Both the position numbers and the translations under genes were made by a program. The notes under the pieces were generated by a model. It saw only the letters and a program-made list of their open reading frames with translations, was not told the origin of the DNA and did no database searches. Positions 41,676-50,045 of a DNA stretch of 55,698 nt are shown here, one piece after another. Each line of letters begins with the position of its first letter. Positions within the stretch are counted from its first letter, which is position 1. Source of the stretch: a bacterium (GTDB lineage: Bacteria > Chloroflexota > Anaerolineae > Caldilineales > Caldilineaceae); contig WGMT01000017.1 in the NCBI GenBank assembly GCA_016124945.1, positions 1-55,698 of the forward strand, written 5' to 3'.

Positions 41676-42968
41676 TTTCAAAAACAACTCAATCACCGGC
41701 ACGGTGACATTCGGCTGATGCACCGGCAGTTGCAGGATCAGCGCGCCTTGTTTCTTGTCTTCGAAGCGATCCTGCCACTCTTCGCGCTCGATCATGAGGA
41801 CTTCGGAGGCGTCGTTGAGCAGTTGGGCGTATTCGACCTTCCCCGCAAAGCCAGGTAGGTGGATCTCGCGGAAGGGCCAGGCGTAGACGTGGACGTAGAT
41901 GCGGTTGGTGGCCGGGTTGTAGGTGAGGCGGCAGTTGTCGGGCACGGGGAACTCTTTGGGCGCTTGCGTGCAGCCGTAAATCGCCCGCCCGTGACGGCGC
42001 ATCCACTCGCCCAGACCGGCCAGGCGATCCAACGCCCGTTCGTCGAATTCGCCGCGGCCGGTGGGGCCGACGTTGAGCAGCACGTTGCCGCCGTTGCTCA
42101 CCGAATCGATCAGCATGCGCACCAACTGCTCGATGCTCTTCCAACTCGTCTCGTCGCGGTGATAGCCCCACGATCCCGAAAAGGTCTGACACGTCTCCCA
42201 CAACACAGGCTGCCCGTTGACCTTCACCCAATCCTGCACCACCACCTGCTCGGGTGTGCGGTAATCCCAGCCGTAGGGCTTGTCCATGAGATCGAGGCGG
42301 TCGTTGACGAGGATATCGGGTTGGAGTTCACGCGTCAGGGCGATCAGTTCTTCGCTGCGCCAATCTTCGCGTCCTTTGCCGTCGGGGCCGGGGTAGCTGA
42401 AATCGTAGAAGATCATGTCGATCTTGCCGAACTCGGTAAGCAGTTCACGCACTTGGGCGTGGAGATAGTCTGCGTACTTTTGCACATCGCGGTGTTTGGT
42501 CGCGTCGCGGTATTCCTGATTGTCGCGCATGGGATGGCGCATGTCCACCGGGAATTCGGGGTGGTGCCAGTCGATGACAGAGTGGTAGAAGCCGATTTTG
42601 AAGCCCTCGGCGCGGAAGGCGTCTACCATCGGGTGCAGTAGATCCTTGCCGTAGGGGGTGTTGGTCACCTTGTAGTCGGTGTGGGCGCTGTCCCACAGGC
42701 AGAAGCCCTCGTGGTGCTTGGTGGTGATGACGAAATACTTCATCCCCGCTGCTTTGGCGGCCTTGGCCCACGCCACAGGATCGTAGAGATCAGGCTCGAA
42801 ATGATCGAAGTACTTCTGGTAATCCTCGTCGCTGATGCGCTCGCGGTTCTTCACCCACTCGTGACGGGCGGGCAGCGCGTACAACCCCCAATGAATGAAC
42901 AGACCAAAGCGATCTTGTAGAAACCAGGACGCGTCGCCGGTGGCCGGGCGAATGTTGTCGGGCAGCAT
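41673..42968 (-). CDS. GH29 alpha-L-fucosidase
   Basis: 431 residues from ATG 42968, with AGGAG six bases upstream; the frame to 43067 is an unsupported extension. Family signatures: WFLQDRFGLFIHWGLYALPARHEW, MKYFVITTKHHEGFCLWDS, FYHSVIDWHHP, and IDMIFYDFSYPG with D189 as the expected nucleophile; then WETCQTFSGSWGYH and GGNVLLNVGPTGRGEF. A C-terminal beta domain completes it. It releases L-fucose from glycans with retention. No signal peptide, so action on imported oligosaccharides is likely. Confidence 0.93.
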   Translation of the reverse strand: MLPDNIRPATGDASWFLQDRFGLFIHWGLYALPARHEWVKNRERISDEDYQKYFDHFEPDLYDPVAWAKAAKAAGMKYFVITTKHHEGFCLWDSAHTDYKVTNTPYGKDLLHPMVDAFRAEGFKIGFYHSVIDWHHPEFPVDMRHPMRDNQEYRDATKHRDVQKYADYLHAQVRELLTEFGKIDMIFYDFSYPGPDGKGREDWRSEELIALTRELQPDILVNDRLDLMDKPYGWDYRTPEQVVVQDWVKVNGQPVLWETCQTFSGSWGYHRDETSWKSIEQLVRMLIDSVSNGGNVLLNVGPTGRGEFDERALDRLAGLGEWMRRHGRAIYGCTQAPKEFPVPDNCRLTYNPATNRIYVHVYAWPFREIHLPGFAGKVEYAQLLNDASEVLMIEREEWQDRFEDKKQGALILQLPVHQPNVTVPVIELFLK

Positions 42969-43159
42969 GGGATCTCCTCTTGTGGGTGCGAGTGGGGTGG
43001 TGGTGTCGGCGACCCGCAGAGCGGACTCGCTGCCGTTTATTGTATCCACATGCAAGTGAATTGTCACCCTTCAAATGAGTGGACCGGCGTGTCGATCCCC
43101 GTGTCGATCCCCCTGGGGAGCGCTACGCCGGTGCTGTGGCCATCTGTACATCCACCTGA

Positions 43160-43954
43160 TTACACCCAATAGCCCGGATATCCATAGTGTGCGTACAACA
43201 TGGTTTCGTGATCGCGATCCATGGACCGTTGCGGGTTGTACTCAGGACTTTCCTTCACCTGCGCTCGTGTCACCTTCACGTGAACGTCTCGCTCCGTCCA
43301 ACTCACGTTTTTGGCCCATTCGGGTGAGATCAGCACCTCTTTGCCGAAGATCCACGGTCCGGTATCCACCAGCAAATAGCGGATACGCCATTCCGTCTCA
43401 TCGAAGAAGAAGTCGTCGATCTTGCCGATGTCGCCGTCGGTGGCGTTGACGGTATAACCGTGAACCTCGCGCATACTGCGTAGATGCGGATCCCCTTCGT
43501 TTTGGGCTGCCCGTTTTATGCCTTCGGGCGTTTCAGGATCGGTGGTTCCTGTCGCGCTTGTGACGGGCGGCATCGGCGCTGCTGCACCCAATGGCCCGGC
43601 TGTAGAAATGCCGGTTCGTCCTGCAGGCGCACCCCAGTAGTAAGGCCAGGCATAGTAATCGTGCAACATCACCTCATGCTGTCGCGAAACAGGTTGATCC
43701 AGAGCAATGTCGGGGCTCTCTTCAATCTGTTGGCGGGTCAATGGCGAACGGACCTGGTCCATCTGCCAATCGATCTCAGCAATTGCGGCAGGCGAGACAA
43801 GCACCTTGCGTCCCGTTAGCCAGGATCCTGTATCTACAATGACGTAACGGACTGTCCAACTATCGTCGTCGAAATAGAAATCGTGGATTGTGCCCACTTT
43901 GTCGTCTTGCCCGACGACGTTGAAGCCTCTCATTTTGAGCGCTTGACGTAACAT
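43160..43954 (-). CDS. protein with two PRC-barrel domains
   Basis: 264 residues with AAGGAG six bases before the ATG. Two PRC-barrel copies are visible: about 10-75 (GQDDKVGTIHDFYFDDDSWTVRYVIVDTGSWLTGRKVLVSP) and about 166-232 (TDGDIGKIDDFFFDETEWRIRYLLVDTGPWIFGKEVLISP). Each is followed by a (V)TR.Q(V/I)(K/E)ESP segment and a Tyr-rich stretch. PRC barrels occur in RimM and photosynthetic reaction centre H subunits. Stand-alone copies are common in stress-linked contexts, but their function is open. Confidence 0.88.
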   Translation of the reverse strand: MLRQALKMRGFNVVGQDDKVGTIHDFYFDDDSWTVRYVIVDTGSWLTGRKVLVSPAAIAEIDWQMDQVRSPLTRQQIEESPDIALDQPVSRQHEVMLHDYYAWPYYWGAPAGRTGISTAGPLGAAAPMPPVTSATGTTDPETPEGIKRAAQNEGDPHLRSMREVHGYTVNATDGDIGKIDDFFFDETEWRIRYLLVDTGPWIFGKEVLISPEWAKNVSWTERDVHVKVTRAQVKESPEYNPQRSMDRDHETMLYAHYGYPGYWV

Positions 43955-44177
43955 ATCAACTCCTTTGCGATTGAAACCGGTCTGACGAACCCGGTGTACT
44001 TGTCTAAAATGGTACTCTCGACGCCGACCAGCAGAATCCAGAGTGGCCTCAGTGTAGTCAATTTAAATCGGGGAATCGATAGATTGCTACACAGAGATCC
44101 GGCACAAGCTACGATACAAAGGCCGCATCCCGGACGCCTGTGTCCTTTTTTGTGACAGCGAAGTAGATTTCTGTACA

Positions 44178-44207
44178 TTGACAAAATAGATCATCGCTTT
44201 GTAACGT
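44178..44207 (+). promoter_or_regulatory. candidate promoter in the 304-bp gap before the 44.3 kb gene
   Basis: TTGACA (44178-44183), an 18-bp spacer, TAACGT (44202-44207). The -35 is perfect and the -10 weak. It is 52 bases upstream of the start at 44259. Otherwise 43955-44258 shows no gene or repeat. Confidence 0.4.
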
Positions 44208-44258
44208 TAAGGATAGCGTAATCTATGCCTTTCCTGCTTCGCAATAAAGGAGATGACC

Positions 44259-44831
44259 ATGCCGGCCCATACAGATCGCCACCCAATCGATGACAAATAC
44301 AATTTCCACGAAGCCAGTTTTCGCCGCCATTATCAACTCCACTTCCGCGACGATGCCCGGGGGTTTGATTTTTTTGCGCCGGCTTATCGTTTCGGCTATG
44401 AACTTGCCACCGAAAGCCCAGGGATGTCCTGGGAACGGGTGAAGGACGCGGCCGAGCGCCACTGGCGCGCCAATCACCAGAGTGACTGGTCGGAGATGAT
44501 CGACCTGATCCATTACGGATGGGTTGAACAACGTGATCCTGATTCCCTGCGTGTACACCACGACGACGATGAATATGAAGAACACCGCGCCGCCTTTGCC
44601 GCCCATCATGCCGATACGATTGGTGAAGGTGTGGCTCCGTTTGAAGATTACGAACCTGCCTACCGCCGTGGATACGACATGGCCGTGGATCCTACCTATC
44701 GTACCCACCTCTGGTCGGATGTGGAACCCGAAGTGCGCAACTACTATGAAACCGAATACGCTGAGGGGGAGGTGAGTTGGGAACGCTACCACAGCGCGGT
44801 TTACCATGCCTGGCATCGAGTGAGGAGGTAG
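44259..44831 (+). CDS. hypothetical acidic protein with an internal duplication
   Basis: 190 residues from ATG 44259. The ATG at 44253 abuts the AAAGGAG site, so the second ATG, six bases from it, is the likely start. It is rich in Asp, Glu, His, Tyr and Trp, with no signal or membrane segment. Two copies of an aromatic repeat are visible: FFAPAYRFGYELA...MSWERVKDAAERHW (about 39-68) and FEDYEPAYRRGYDMA...VSWERYHSAVYHAW (about 127-186). Not assigned to a named family. Proteins of this look occur near PRC-barrel and stress genes, as here, so a stress role is a guess. Confidence 0.7.
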   Translation: MPAHTDRHPIDDKYNFHEASFRRHYQLHFRDDARGFDFFAPAYRFGYELATESPGMSWERVKDAAERHWRANHQSDWSEMIDLIHYGWVEQRDPDSLRVHHDDDEYEEHRAAFAAHHADTIGEGVAPFEDYEPAYRRGYDMAVDPTYRTHLWSDVEPEVRNYYETEYAEGEVSWERYHSAVYHAWHRVRR

Positions 44832-44870
44832 TAGATAGATTTGATGGGACACGTTTGCAGGACGCGCGCC

Positions 44871-44902
44871 AACCCGCCGGGTTTTCTGTAACCCGGCGGG
44901 TT
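44871..44902. terminator. strong hairpin terminator
   Basis: AACCCGCCGGGTT (44871-44883), loop, AACCCGGCGGGTT (44890-44902) followed by TCCC: a 13-bp near-symmetric stem with T residues at the end, 40 bases after the stop of the 44.3 kb gene. 44903-45102 shows no gene. Confidence 0.75.
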
Positions 44903-45102
44903 TCCCATACAGGAGACATGCCTTGAACTTTGTCCTAATTGGCGGAATGGGAGACGAAACCCTGAGGAAAACTGACGTTCAAAATTACCAGGGCTAAGAT
45001 TGCCGAGCGTCGGTCGAATAATCCATAAAATACTAGCGAAAAACACGAACGGACAAGCTGAATTTATCCTATCCAAGACGCATTATAGACTGTAGATCTT
45101 TC

Positions 45103-46668
45103 CTACCGACAATACGCCTCGAACCGATAGCCTCGCGCGCTCAACTCGCGCAAAATGATCTCTGTCGCCGCCGCCGTCTGTGACCGGTCGCCGCCGCCGT
45201 CGTGTAGGACGACGATGGCACCCGGAAAGGCGCGGGCGATGACGTGATTGGCGATGGCCTGCGCACCAGGACGCCGCCAATCGGTGGGGTCAATGCTCCA
45301 CAGCACAATTGGATAGCCCAGTGCCGTGGCATGGGCGTAGGTGGATGGGTCGGTGGCGCCGTAGGGTGGGCGCAGACAGGCGGCGGCGTAGGGGCCGATG
45401 GCCGACGCCGTTGCAAGGATATCCTCGTTGAAGCTCTCTTCGCTCATTCCCGTCAGCCTGCGGTGATTCCACGAGTGGTTGCCGACGCCGTGGCCTGCTT
45501 CATGGATGCGCCGCACCAGAGCCGGTCGTGCTTGTGCTGCGTTGCCCAGCACAAAGAAAGTGGCGCGGGCGTTATAGCGCGCCAGCGCATCGAGGATCGA
45601 CTGTGTATCGCCGCTCGGCCCGTCGTCGTAGGTGAGGTAGAGGACGGCGTCGCCGTTGCCGCCACGGTAGACGGGCTTGCCGTCTACGTTGGGGGAGGGG
45701 GCGGATGTGGCAACCACGTTCAGCGGGTTGTCGAATATCACCTGGGTGATGTACTCGTCGTAGTTCATGTTGGAGTGGACCACGCGCAGCCGCAGCACGT
45801 GGACACCGTTGGGGTAGCGCGCCGTATCCACCTCGGCGAGCAACGCCCGTGCGGTCACCTGTTCCTCGCCCAGCGCGATGAACGTATCGCGTGTCTGGTC
45901 GCCGTTGATGAGCAGATCGATCTGCCACTTGCGAAATGTAGGGTGGACGGCCACGCCCTCCGCGGTGAGCAGACCGCGAATGGGCTTGGCGTTGACCACG
46001 AAAAGGCCATTGGGCGACCACGGGCGCGGCGTCTCAGTGGGTGATTCAGCCGTTGTGGGCGATGTCGTAGCGCTGGGTGTCGGCGTAGGCGTCTCTGTAC
46101 TATCCTCAGTCGCCTTCTCCGCGAATGTTGCAGTCTGTGTTGGGGTGACTGTGGGCGTTGCGGATGATGTGACAGTCACCGTGGCTGTAACCACAGCCGT
46201 GGATGGGGCAGTCCCCTGCGGCTGGTTGGCAAAGGTGACGGCCAGCGTATATTCGTCGTAGTTCATGTGGGTATGGACGACACGTAGCCGCAGCAGGTGT
46301 TCGCCGTCGGGGTAGCGGGTGGTGTCCACAGCGGCGAGGAAGGCTTCTTCGGATTCGGGATCTTCGCCCCAAGCCAGGAAGGTTTCGGTGATGCCATCTA
46401 GCAACAGGTCGATCTGCCACTTGCGAAAATCTTCGTGATCGGCCACGCCGCGCACTTCGATGACGCCGCTCACTACCAGCGGCTGCGTCGTTTTGCCGTC
46501 CACAGCCAGGTAGTTCCCTGACGGCGCAGCTTGCAAGGTGTCAGGGAACACCACAAGCAGGGTCAGCAGCAGTGTGGCGTGGGCCGGGCGCAACAGGCGC
46601 AACCAACGCGCCAGGGAGCGGTTGAACCGTTGGCGGAAGGGTAAACCATTGTACTGTTTGGGGGACAT
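45103..46668 (-). CDS. secreted polysaccharide deacetylase (NodB/CE4) with duplicated N-terminal module
   Basis: 521 residues from ATG 46668 (GTG 46674 in frame). A signal anchor of about 20-48 ends in QAA. A ~90-residue module with FRKWQIDLLLDG, RYPDGEHLLRLRVVHTHMNYDEY occurs twice (about 55-140 and 225-320), separated by a Thr/Pro-rich linker. The NodB domain (about 335-521) has the metal motif TYDDGPS, HSWNHRRLTGMS, RPPYGA, and a VVLHDGGGDR end, all expected for an active metal-dependent N-deacetylase acting on chitin-like or peptidoglycan-like sugars. It is probably exported. Confidence 0.9.
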   Translation of the reverse strand: MSPKQYNGLPFRQRFNRSLARWLRLLRPAHATLLLTLLVVFPDTLQAAPSGNYLAVDGKTTQPLVVSGVIEVRGVADHEDFRKWQIDLLLDGITETFLAWGEDPESEEAFLAAVDTTRYPDGEHLLRLRVVHTHMNYDEYTLAVTFANQPQGTAPSTAVVTATVTVTSSATPTVTPTQTATFAEKATEDSTETPTPTPSATTSPTTAESPTETPRPWSPNGLFVVNAKPIRGLLTAEGVAVHPTFRKWQIDLLINGDQTRDTFIALGEEQVTARALLAEVDTARYPNGVHVLRLRVVHSNMNYDEYITQVIFDNPLNVVATSAPSPNVDGKPVYRGGNGDAVLYLTYDDGPSGDTQSILDALARYNARATFFVLGNAAQARPALVRRIHEAGHGVGNHSWNHRRLTGMSEESFNEDILATASAIGPYAAACLRPPYGATDPSTYAHATALGYPIVLWSIDPTDWRRPGAQAIANHVIARAFPGAIVVLHDGGGDRSQTAAATEIILRELSARGYRFEAYCR

Positions 46669-46796
46669 CGTCACTCATCCATTACTGAGGTTGGGAGCCA
46701 ATCGCCGGGGAATTTCCACCCGAGCACTGTTCAGAATAGCATAAATTCAGCAATTCACCGGCATCAGATTGGAATAGATAGTGGAAGAAGTGATTC

Positions 46797-46936
46797 GTGA
46801 TTAGTCAATGTCATTAAGTTAACGTAACTCAACACTCGAATATTCGCGGAGTGAGCACGCCCTCGTGCGGCTGCTTCCGTGTAGACCCGCACGAGGGCGT
46901 GCTCACTCCGCGCTTTTAATGACACTGACTAATCAC
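46797..46936. mobile_element. MITE-like palindromic element, copy 1
   Basis: Terminal inverted repeats of 21 bp (46797-46817 and 46916-46936) match at 20 of 21 positions and begin GTGATTAGTCA. The interior is a perfect 26-bp hairpin (46845-46870 with 46887-46912) starting CGCGGAGTGAGCA, loop 15 bases. A second copy at 53131-53256 has a different but equally perfect core stem. It has no open frame and ends ten bases before the stop of the aldehyde dehydrogenase gene. Classed as mobile by structure only. Confidence 0.6.
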
Positions 46937-46945
46937 CGGTCACAA

Positions 46946-48664
46946 TCATCCCCGCAGCGCGTCGATGAAAAGGCCGGGCAGGTGCAGCCAGCCTGGGTTC
47001 TCGGCAAAGGAGGCCATGCGCCAGCCCACGCTGTGGTTCTGGCGGTGGGTGATGAACCAGGGCGGCTTGGGCAAGAAATGCCATTCGCCGTGGGGCAGGT
47101 TGCGCGGGAAGGGGTAGAAATTGCCGTACAGGACGCTCTTCTGTGGCCTGTCGAAAAAGAAGGTGTTGTGGACCTGACCAATGCCACTGCCTACGTCCGC
47201 CGGCGTCTGGCCGGGGAAGGCGCCCCAAGAGGTCTGCGAGAGGAGGAAGCCCGCGCCCGCCCACAGATTCACGCCGATGGCCCCGTAGCGTAGATCGGCC
47301 AGCGCTCGGTCGATGGCGGCCTTCTCGCGCCGCAATGTCTGCGGGTGGACGATGAGGTTGACGGCCAGTGTGCCGTCTAATTCTTCGTTGCAGAAGCGCA
47401 CGGCGTGGGCGAGGAATTCCCCTGCCGACGCACCAGGCAGGCTCGTCTGCGCCAGCACACTGCCGAAGACCTCGTCGTGGAAAAGCGGCGAGTCGGCGTG
47501 TGGATCGAGATCGGTGATCAGCGTGCGTGGCGCCACACCGGCGTGTGGCGGATCGAGGAGATCGGCCTGTTCGGGGTGGGCGTCGATGGCGGCCTGCACC
47601 CGTTTCGCTGCGCCGGGGTAGTAGGCAACCCGTGTCGCCTCGCTGCGGATCACAGTGCGCAGGTGGTAGAGCAGTCGCCCCGTCTGCGGCCATGCGGCGG
47701 GCGTTACCAACACCTGAGCGGCCACACAGTTGAAGCCGCCGTTCTGCATCTTCTGCGTAAAGATGTGTTCCGCCTGAAAGCGTAGATCCGTCTCCGTCCA
47801 CGGGCCGGGGACGACGATGGTGGGGGTCACATTGCCCAGTTCCGCCGTAAAGTGTTTGTGCAGCAGCGGCTCATTGCGTTTGCGGCGCGCTTCGCCTTCT
47901 TCACCCAGCCCAAAGACAATGGCATTGTAGGTGTGGGCGCTGCCTGTCATGTGTAGCTCGTCCACGCCGGTGTGGTGGGCCAGGTAGTCGCCCACCTCCA
48001 CGCCGCCATAGACAAAGGCGACGAAGCCGTAGGCGATCAACGAAGTGAAGATTTCCTCGAAGATCGGCCGCAGATAGTCGTTGACAGGGTTCATCTTAAC
48101 AATGCAGACGCTGTGCTCGTTGAGCAGCTTGTGCAGCACATCCATGGGCGTGATGCTGGAGACGTTGCCCGCGCCCAATACCAGCGAAACCCTGCCCTTG
48201 ACGTTCTCCGCCTTCATGTTCGAGGCCATGTGCGCCCGCAGGTTCTCGGCGGTGACGCCCGGTTCCATCCATACTTCGGCGTGGATGCCGCTGAGCAGCA
48301 GCCGTTCGTAGATGTTAAGCGGGAAGACCTCAACGGCGACCTGTCCATTAGGCAGTGTGCGCACGGGGCCGCAGCGTGCCAGCAGATCGCCGCCTTCGTC
48401 TAGCGTCACCAGCGTCTCCACGTAGCGGTTGATGCCGTGGAGGAAAGCCCACGGCCCCCCCGACCATTCCTCGCCGGCCAGCGTCGATCCCGAGGGCAGC
48501 GCCTTAGCCTTAAGCGAAGCCGCCACCCAGCGCTGCGCCGCTGTGCCCGTGCGCCGGCGCAGTTCCCCCAGGTGGTGGATCTTCTCACTGAGCGGCAGGC
48601 GCGCCCAATCGTCCTTGCGCTGTTGCAGGCGGGCGACGGTCTGGTCGAGGTGGTTTTTGTCCAT
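46946..48664 (-). CDS. aldehyde dehydrogenase superfamily protein
   Basis: 572 residues with AGGAG eight bases before the ATG. Recognisable parts are SLVLGAGNVSSITPMDVLHKLL (cofactor region), HMTGSAHTYNAIVFG, TAELGNVTPTIVVPGPW (general-base Glu) and MQNGGFNCVAAQVLV, whose Cys is the expected nucleophile. The length and the FHDEVFGSVLAQTSL segment fit a long-chain or reductase-like subgroup and not a classical ALDH. The oxidation substrate is unknown. The gene stands alone, divergent from the LysM/M23 gene. Confidence 0.87.
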   Translation of the reverse strand: MDKNHLDQTVARLQQRKDDWARLPLSEKIHHLGELRRRTGTAAQRWVAASLKAKALPSGSTLAGEEWSGGPWAFLHGINRYVETLVTLDEGGDLLARCGPVRTLPNGQVAVEVFPLNIYERLLLSGIHAEVWMEPGVTAENLRAHMASNMKAENVKGRVSLVLGAGNVSSITPMDVLHKLLNEHSVCIVKMNPVNDYLRPIFEEIFTSLIAYGFVAFVYGGVEVGDYLAHHTGVDELHMTGSAHTYNAIVFGLGEEGEARRKRNEPLLHKHFTAELGNVTPTIVVPGPWTETDLRFQAEHIFTQKMQNGGFNCVAAQVLVTPAAWPQTGRLLYHLRTVIRSEATRVAYYPGAAKRVQAAIDAHPEQADLLDPPHAGVAPRTLITDLDPHADSPLFHDEVFGSVLAQTSLPGASAGEFLAHAVRFCNEELDGTLAVNLIVHPQTLRREKAAIDRALADLRYGAIGVNLWAGAGFLLSQTSWGAFPGQTPADVGSGIGQVHNTFFFDRPQKSVLYGNFYPFPRNLPHGEWHFLPKPPWFITHRQNHSVGWRMASFAENPGWLHLPGLFIDALRG

Positions 48665-48791
48665 GTGTTGGCTCCTATGCTACTCTGTGACCTGGCTCAT
48701 TGTGCTGAATCTGCCGAATGACCCGCTTGAAGATGGATGAATGTATTATCGTGTGAATCCAAGACCGCACGCAGCGGTTTGAGCGAGCTTG

Positions 48792-49811
48792 ATGCGCTTC
48801 TATCCACTCTACCAGATGATTGTTCGGGCGCTGTTGCCGACTGTGGTTCTGTTCGCCTGGATCGTCTTTCCCTATCTACCCACCCAAGCCCAGGACCCGT
48901 CCCCCACGCCCACGGCGGGGAACCGTCTCTACTTGCCCTTGATCCAACAGCGCACGGAAGCGACCAAAACGTCGCCCCCGTCCCGCGGACACGGGGAATG
49001 GCCGGTTGGTCGTTCCTACACCGTCCGCGCCGAGGACACGCTGCTCACCGTCGCCCTGGAGATGGGCATGGATCTTGAGCAGATCAACTGCCTGATCGAT
49101 TCCAACTTCCGCTGGGAACAACCCCTCGTCATCGGTGACGTGCTCACCGTGCCCGAGACGCCCTTCACCTGCCACACCGTCGAGGACGACCAAAGCCTGC
49201 CCAACATTGCCGGCCTCTACGGCGTCACCATCGACCAGATCCGCGCCGAAACGTGGAACCGGCTCGACGGCGATCCGATGGCCGGGCAAAATTTGCGCAT
49301 TCCGGTTCCCTTTACCACAGACACGGCGCGCGGCGGCTTGGTCCTCGGTGGTGGGTGGGGTGGCGAACTTGAAACGCGCTCTGTAATCCCAGGCCCCCGG
49401 CCCGCCCTCTCCCTCGAAGACAACCTCCCCGCCGACTGGCCCTATGGCAGCGGCGCGTTTGCCTGGCCTGCCTACGGCTGGATCACCCAGGGCTTCCGCA
49501 CAGGACACAGCGCCATCGACATCGGTGCGTTTGCCGGCACACCCGTCACCGCCGCAGATCGGGGCGTCGTCCTCCGCGCCGGGTGGAGCAACGTCGGCTA
49601 CGGTCAGTTCGTCGTCATCGATCACAACATCGACTACATCACCCTCTACGCCCACCTCAGCGACATCTACGTCGAAGAAGGCCAGGTTGTCGCCAAAGGA
49701 CAGCTCATCGGCCGCGTCGGCTCCACCGGCAACAGCACCGGGCCGCATCTGCATTTCGAGATCCGCGATTTTGGCACGCGAGTGGATCCGTTGCGGATCT
49801 TGCCGCGGTGA
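48792..49811 (+). CDS. LysM and M23 metallopeptidase surface protein
   Basis: 339 residues from ATG 48792 (TTG 48789 abuts it). A signal peptide (to about TQA, 33) is followed by PSPTPTAGNRLYLPLI, with the YLPLI motif shared with the 15.2 kb protein. Two LysM-like domains follow (YTVRAEDTLLTVALEMGMDLEQINCL...GDVLTVP; CHTVEDDQSLPNIAGLYGVTIDQIRAETWNRL). The C-terminal LytM/M23 domain has HSAIDIGA, YITLYAHLS and the zinc motif HLHFE. It binds and cuts (or regulates cutting of) peptidoglycan at the envelope. Confidence 0.92.
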   Translation: MRFYPLYQMIVRALLPTVVLFAWIVFPYLPTQAQDPSPTPTAGNRLYLPLIQQRTEATKTSPPSRGHGEWPVGRSYTVRAEDTLLTVALEMGMDLEQINCLIDSNFRWEQPLVIGDVLTVPETPFTCHTVEDDQSLPNIAGLYGVTIDQIRAETWNRLDGDPMAGQNLRIPVPFTTDTARGGLVLGGGWGGELETRSVIPGPRPALSLEDNLPADWPYGSGAFAWPAYGWITQGFRTGHSAIDIGAFAGTPVTAADRGVVLRAGWSNVGYGQFVVIDHNIDYITLYAHLSDIYVEEGQVVAKGQLIGRVGSTGNSTGPHLHFEIRDFGTRVDPLRILPR

Positions 49812-49824
49812 TGGTTGTGGTGCG

Positions 49825-49972
49825 TGGTGCGTAGTGCGTAGTGCGTGGTGCGTGTACCAATAGAGGACACGACCACGCTATGGGTATGTAATTCTGACAG
49901 CACCGCGTGCCAATGCAGCATCACTGTCTACACTGGTACACGCACTACGCACTACGCAATACGCAATACGTA
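49825..49972. repeat. GTAGTGC/CACTACG heptamer palindrome
   Basis: GTGCGTAGTGCGTAGTGCGT-type heptamers end in GTACCA at 49859 and are mirrored from TGGTACACGC (49934) through CACTACGC repeats to 49972. The ~24 innermost bases match with one difference. It fills the gap before polX. Confidence 0.75.
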
Positions 49973-50045
49973 CCTCCTTTCCCCCCAATCCCCCTCGTGC
50001 TATAATTCCGCTACTCAACCCGACCGATAGTGGAGAAGAGACGCC

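Noticed and set aside
46929..47801. 290-codon minus-strand open frame
   Set aside because: Same strand but different frame from the aldehyde dehydrogenase, which carries the conserved Cys and Glu motifs; Arg/Pro/His-rich shadow.
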